Shown here piece after piece: positions 15,094 through 17,554 of a stretch of DNA of 17,554 nucleotides; the first letter of the stretch is position 1, and each line of letters opens with the position of its first letter. Position numbers and translations under genes: made by a program. The stretch is taken from assembly GCA_035253045.1 (NCBI GenBank), contig DATFCN010000047.1:1-17554 (forward strand), read 5' to 3'. This DNA is from Nitrososphaera sp035253045. Its GTDB lineage: Archaea > Thermoproteota > Nitrososphaeria > Nitrososphaerales > Nitrososphaeraceae. Under the pieces are notes generated by a model, which was not told the DNA's origin, made no database searches, and worked only from the letters and a program-made list of their open reading frames with translations.

Positions 15094-15121
15094 TGAAAGT
15101 ATTAATTTTCATGATCGAGAC

Positions 15122-15586
15122 ATGGTAAACCACGCAGGCGGCATAAGTGTCATTACATTTGTTATTGCAGTCGCTGTAAGCATGGGCTATTACCAGTTTG
15201 TCTACATTCCCCAAGCGAGTGCAAAACCTACTCTGCCAGAGGAAGTGACTAATCCTCCAGAAACTACAGAGGTGACCATTGCAGAAGGTGCCTCTCTTCC
15301 AACCAATGGCCAGTTTTTTGTTCCCAAGGAGTCTCGTGGCGTCATTGGCGTATCAAATAAGGTAGTGTGGACCAACACGGATCTCACTGGCCATACTGTA
15401 ACTACAGATGACGGATATGTTGATCTTATTAATGGAGACTTTGACTCAACAAAGCAGCTGGGCTCAGTTGTGATGCCCGGCGAAACCTTCGAGTTTACAT
15501 TCACCAAAGTTGGAGAATACGCATATCACTGCGAACCCCATCCACACATGCAAGGTAGCGTCGACATTGTCGAGAACTTTGCTTAA
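15122..15586 (+). CDS. membrane-anchored blue copper protein, amicyanin/plastocyanin-like
   Basis: Small type-1 copper protein expected to carry electrons outside the membrane. The 154-aa product has one N-terminal hydrophobic helix (about 8-28) that should act as anchor or signal, a Pro/Glu/Thr linker (35-52), and a cupredoxin domain (about 53-152). Copper ligands are H91 (LTGHTVT) and C137, H140, M143 in YHCEPHPHMQG. The Cys-x2-His-x2-Met spacing matches the short ligand loop of amicyanin rather than plastocyanin (Cys-x2-His-x4-Met). Directly after Rieske and cytochrome b it is a good candidate acceptor of that complex. It ends in TTAA, overlapping the stop of the converging 122-aa gene. 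Confidence 0.92.
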   Translation: MVNHAGGISVITFVIAVAVSMGYYQFVYIPQASAKPTLPEEVTNPPETTEVTIAEGASLPTNGQFFVPKESRGVIGVSNKVVWTNTDLTGHTVTTDDGYVDLINGDFDSTKQLGSVVMPGETFEFTFTKVGEYAYHCEPHPHMQGSVDIVENFA

Positions 15587-15951
15587 GCCTTTAATATCTT
15601 TGTAAAGGCAATATCACTTACCACTTCTTTGTGCTCTTGTATTATTGAGACGCGGAATTTTGCATTGGTATATTCACCAGTAGGAACATGGTTAGTAGTT
15701 GCTGTAAAGTTAATGGTGGTGTTGCCTGCGAGCTCTGACTTAAACATCGACATTCGTGCATAGGGATGTTTGATATTTTTTCCATTGAGACTAGTATATG
15801 AAAATATGTCACTTGAGTTCTCTATCTGGGAGTTTACAACCACCGTATCAAATCTTCCTCGGTAGTTGATGATTATAGTGCCATGCAGATCCTTCCCTGC
15901 TAATATGGAGCTTTCAGCCAAAGAAATTGAGACATCCTTCTGTGTACTCAA
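15583..15951 (-). CDS. uncharacterised 122-aa beta-rich protein
   Basis: I do not recognise a named family. The product has no signal peptide, membrane segment or cysteine. It reads as alternating strands (DVSISLAESSILAGKDLHGT, TIIINYRGRFDTVVVNSQIE, TTINFTATTNHVPTG, KFRVSIIQEHKEVVSD), suggesting an immunoglobulin-like or arrestin-like beta sandwich; this is inference. The start is TTG at 15951, with no ATG nearby. A TATA-like ATTTAAAT on the minus strand about 35 nt upstream supports a short leader. The stop overlaps the cupredoxin stop, giving a tight convergent pair. Confidence 0.65.
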   Translation of the reverse strand: MSTQKDVSISLAESSILAGKDLHGTIIINYRGRFDTVVVNSQIENSSDIFSYTSLNGKNIKHPYARMSMFKSELAGNTTINFTATTNHVPTGEYTNAKFRVSIIQEHKEVVSDIAFTKILKA

Positions 15952-15982
15952 GGAGATACAGAGAAAGATCTCATACAGACAG

Positions 15983-15990
15983 ATTTAAAT
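15983..15990 (-). promoter_or_regulatory. TATA box of the 122-aa gene
   Basis: ATTTAAAT is palindromic, so it reads the same on the minus strand. It lies about 35 nt before the TTG start at 15951. Confidence 0.4.
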
Positions 15991-16241
15991 CAATTCAAGT
16001 CTTCTTCATTCATACGCGCTAGATTCTTTGTATAATGCACGAGGACACACTTTCTTTATATCTTGGCTATTAACAGAGCTTCCTCGATTGTTGGAGCAAT
16101 CGCATTATTCATGATGCATTTGCCGAGCAGTTACATATTGCATATGCATATTTTTTTAGAGCAAATAGACCACATACAGTGTATATGTATATAGTTGCAA
16201 CTAATTTCAAACACAAAGGTTGGAAAGGTAGAGAATGTGTA
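15991..16241. other. AT-rich non-coding spacer between two minus-strand genes
   Basis: About 250 nt with no supported gene. It includes an oligo-T run (ATTTTTTT, about 16149-16156) and overlapping TATGCATAT-type palindromes near 16140. Neither could be tied to a gene, and no RNA gene is visible. Confidence 0.4.
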
Positions 16242-17054
16242 TCAAGCCCCAGGTTTTAATTTGCCTGCCATTCTACGTCTTGCATTCACAACCTTGATCT
16301 GTGTCTGCAAGAGATCTCTGTAGCTATCGAGCAATTTTATCTGCTCGTCATAGTATTCCTTACGGATCTCCTTTATAGTCTCTTCAAAGAGACCAAGCAA
16401 GGTATCCAAGTTATTTCTTGGGGGTTGAATATTCTTTCTATCAACTGTATTTTTATCAACTGTATCAGCAATTTTACCCGTTTGTTCTTTTAGCTCTTTT
16501 CCTCTTCCTTTTGCAGAATCCTTCGCGTCCTTGATGGCTGAGACAATCAACTCTCTCAAGGATTCTCTTGCCTTTTTAGCATCATCAGACCTCGCTAGTT
16601 CTTCCTCTTTTGAGGTTTCAGAAGAAGAGCTTTTCATAGTATTATTCTCCGTAGTAAAAGGCTCTCGTGGATGATACAATACTGCTACTGACAGAGGGGA
16701 TGTAGTAGTGGCAATATCCTCTTCTTTCTCTCCATTATGTATATTGGTAGAAGTCGTAGCTATAGCAGTTGGTGTCGCTTCTATTGTCTTAGATCCTTGA
16801 AGTAGAGGAGACAGTGAGTGTGTTTCTTCATTGTGTTGCTGCTGACGGGACGCTGTGGTAATAGTAGCGGTACTAGTACGAACGACATTCACTTGTGAGT
16901 TCGTATGGCTTAAAAACACATTTGGTTCTTGCGATTTACTCCGTCTTCTTCTACGATCAGCTACAGCAACTAAAAATACAGTCAGGGGTATTGTAGCTAG
17001 ACAAGACACTATTATAACTGTCCTCTTGTTTAACATCTTTTTTTTTCTACTCAT
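16242..17054 (-). CDS. membrane-anchored protein with disordered linker and coiled coil
   Basis: I do not recognise a family. The 270-aa product starts MSRKKKMLNKR, followed by one hydrophobic helix (about 11-32) and then RRRRRSKS. Charge on both sides of the helix leaves topology uncertain. Residues about 37-145 are Thr/Ser/Asn-rich with no fold visible. Residues about 146-262 are charged and heptad-like (EEELARSDDAKKARESLREL, then DTLLGLFEETIKEIRKEYYDEQ), consistent with a long helical or coiled-coil stalk, ending in a basic RRRMAGKLKPGA. The start is ATG 17054, where a TATA element about 24 nt upstream would give a leaderless message. It could be a structural or tethering protein. Confidence 0.75.
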   Translation of the reverse strand: MSRKKKMLNKRTVIIVSCLATIPLTVFLVAVADRRRRRSKSQEPNVFLSHTNSQVNVVRTSTATITTASRQQQHNEETHSLSPLLQGSKTIEATPTAIATTSTNIHNGEKEEDIATTTSPLSVAVLYHPREPFTTENNTMKSSSSETSKEEELARSDDAKKARESLRELIVSAIKDAKDSAKGRGKELKEQTGKIADTVDKNTVDRKNIQPPRNNLDTLLGLFEETIKEIRKEYYDEQIKLLDSYRDLLQTQIKVVNARRRMAGKLKPGA

Positions 17055-17071
17055 TGTATGCTCTTTGTTGG

Positions 17072-17079
17072 CATATACA
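17072..17079 (-). promoter_or_regulatory. TATA box of the 270-aa gene, possibly bidirectional
   Basis: The minus strand reads TGTATATG, centred about 22-24 nt before the ATG at 17054. The near-symmetric CATATAC could also serve the weak plus-strand reading frame starting at 17114. Confidence 0.45.
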
Positions 17080-17113
17080 TCCCAAACCCTGCATTTAAGA
17101 ATTCAAGGTAATA

Positions 17114-17314
17114 ATGGAGGATAGACTTTTTTATTGCCTGTCAAAACTCATGGCATTGATGGAGTACATAGAGAATGTGATATCTGCTCCTCTCTATATT
17201 GGAAGCACGAGACATGATTTTCATGAACTTCTGTTCTCCCATGAGCCAAAGGGAATAATAACATACGATGATCTGTTATCGATAGCTGGTGGTTACAGAT
17301 GGGCAATTTCGTGA
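17114..17314 (+). CDS. possible small or frameshifted protein
   Basis: The 66-aa reading frame (MEDRLFYCLSKLMALMEYIE..., ending ITYDDLLSIAGGYRWAIS) has protein-like composition but no family I recognise. After it stops, the next plus-strand frame is open from 17286 to 17405 and reads DGQFREYEKKLANHVVSM, also protein-like. The two would join into about 96 residues if one base were gained or lost between 17286 and 17314. It may be a real short gene, a decayed gene or a chance frame. Confidence 0.3.
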   Translation: MEDRLFYCLSKLMALMEYIENVISAPLYIGSTRHDFHELLFSHEPKGIITYDDLLSIAGGYRWAIS

Positions 17315-17346
17315 GTATGAGAAGAAGCTTGCAAACCATGTGGTCT

Positions 17347-17520
17347 CTATGATTCGATACCCTTGCTCTGTGGCCCTGAACGGATCAGCAGCTGACCCTC
17401 CTTGATTATATCCATCTTGCCTTCATGCCCTTCATGCCCTTCATGCCCTTCATGCGCGGCATATTTACGTGAATAATTAGAGATCTGCAGGGACTCATAG
17501 CTATTATTCGATTTATCCAT
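17347..17520 (-). CDS. possible 57-aa protein with HEG repeats
   Basis: Starting at ATG 17520 it encodes a charged 57-aa product (MDKSNNSYES...) containing four His-Glu-Gly triplets that come directly from the 9-bp tandem repeat at 17421-17455. No known domain, no clear promoter, and it overlaps the second frame of the 17114 ORF. I give it low weight. Confidence 0.2.
   Translation of the reverse strand: MDKSNNSYESLQISNYSRKYAAHEGHEGHEGHEGKMDIIKEGQLLIRSGPQSKGIES
17421..17455. repeat. 9-bp tandem repeat, about 3.9 copies
   Basis: The unit CTTCATGCC occurs three times exactly (17421-17447), then CTTCATGC before the repeat breaks down. It is the only tandem array of units longer than three bases that I found. 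Nine bases is three codons, so copy-number change would stay in frame in an overlapping gene. Confidence 0.9.
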
Positions 17521-17554
17521 GCGTACGCATATGTATGTCTGTACGTACAAGATA

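Noticed and set aside
17421..17455. CRISPR-like array
   Set aside because: The 9-bp units are contiguous with no spacers, so this is a simple tandem repeat. No CRISPR array was found elsewhere.
1321..17554. tRNA, rRNA or C/D box RNA genes in the spacers
   Set aside because: I looked for T-arm (GGTTCGA-type) and C/D box patterns in the intergenic regions and found none convincing.
17521..17554. Small palindromes GCGTACGC, CATATG and GTACGTAC at the right edge
   Set aside because: Each is short and could arise by chance in AT/GC-alternating DNA, and the context is cut off by the window end.
1..17554. Transposon, prophage or integrase signatures
   Set aside because: No transposase, integrase, phage gene or terminal inverted repeat was seen; the content is core metabolism.

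Overview
The window looks like chromosomal DNA of an ammonia-oxidising archaeon of the Nitrososphaerota (Thaumarchaeota), probably a soil-type Nitrososphaera/Nitrosocosmicus relative. The evidence is diphthine synthase, LysW-carrier lysine/arginine synthesis, a Rieske/cytochrome b pair beside an amicyanin-like blue copper protein, archaeal TATA boxes about 26 nt before predicted transcript starts (many transcripts would be nearly leaderless), and frequent TTG starts. The placement is inference from gene content. No sequence search was possible.

Layout. 1-1043: 3' part of hisS, converging on an uncharacterised 95-aa gene. 1321-1780: non-coding, with the promoter of the succinate dehydrogenase operon. 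1781-5173: sdhA-sdhC-sdhD-sdhB, a complete complex II. 5170-5502 (minus): a MIP18/DUF59 Fe-S assembly factor. 5875-10985: argH, then lysS (homocitrate synthase), lysW (carrier protein), lysX (ATP-grasp ligase) and lysK (carrier-releasing hydrolase). 11019-12089: dphB fused to a DUF357-like domain. 12129-12644: a pentapeptide-repeat protein. 12802-15586: Rieske protein, cytochrome b with a long Q/H-rich tail, and a membrane-anchored cupredoxin, i.e. a complex III and its likely copper electron carrier. 15583-15951 (minus): a small beta-rich unknown. 16242-17054 (minus): a membrane-anchored coiled-coil unknown. 17055-17554: weak small ORFs, one possibly frameshifted, and a 9-bp tandem repeat.

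How the genes fit together. Complex II feeds electrons to the quinone pool, and the Rieske/cytochrome b complex passes them to cupredoxins, the copper-based chain typical of ammonia-oxidising archaea. The lys genes make lysine from 2-oxoglutarate through alpha-aminoadipate carried on LysW, and argH closes arginine synthesis. lysZ, lysY and lysJ are not in this window. The observations most worth checking are the C-terminal Gln on LysW where the family has Glu, the low-complexity N-terminal extension of LysX, the repeated TTATCG-type elements before lysS and argH, the DphB-DUF357 fusion, the disordered tail of cytochrome b, and the cluster of microsatellite-like tracts.
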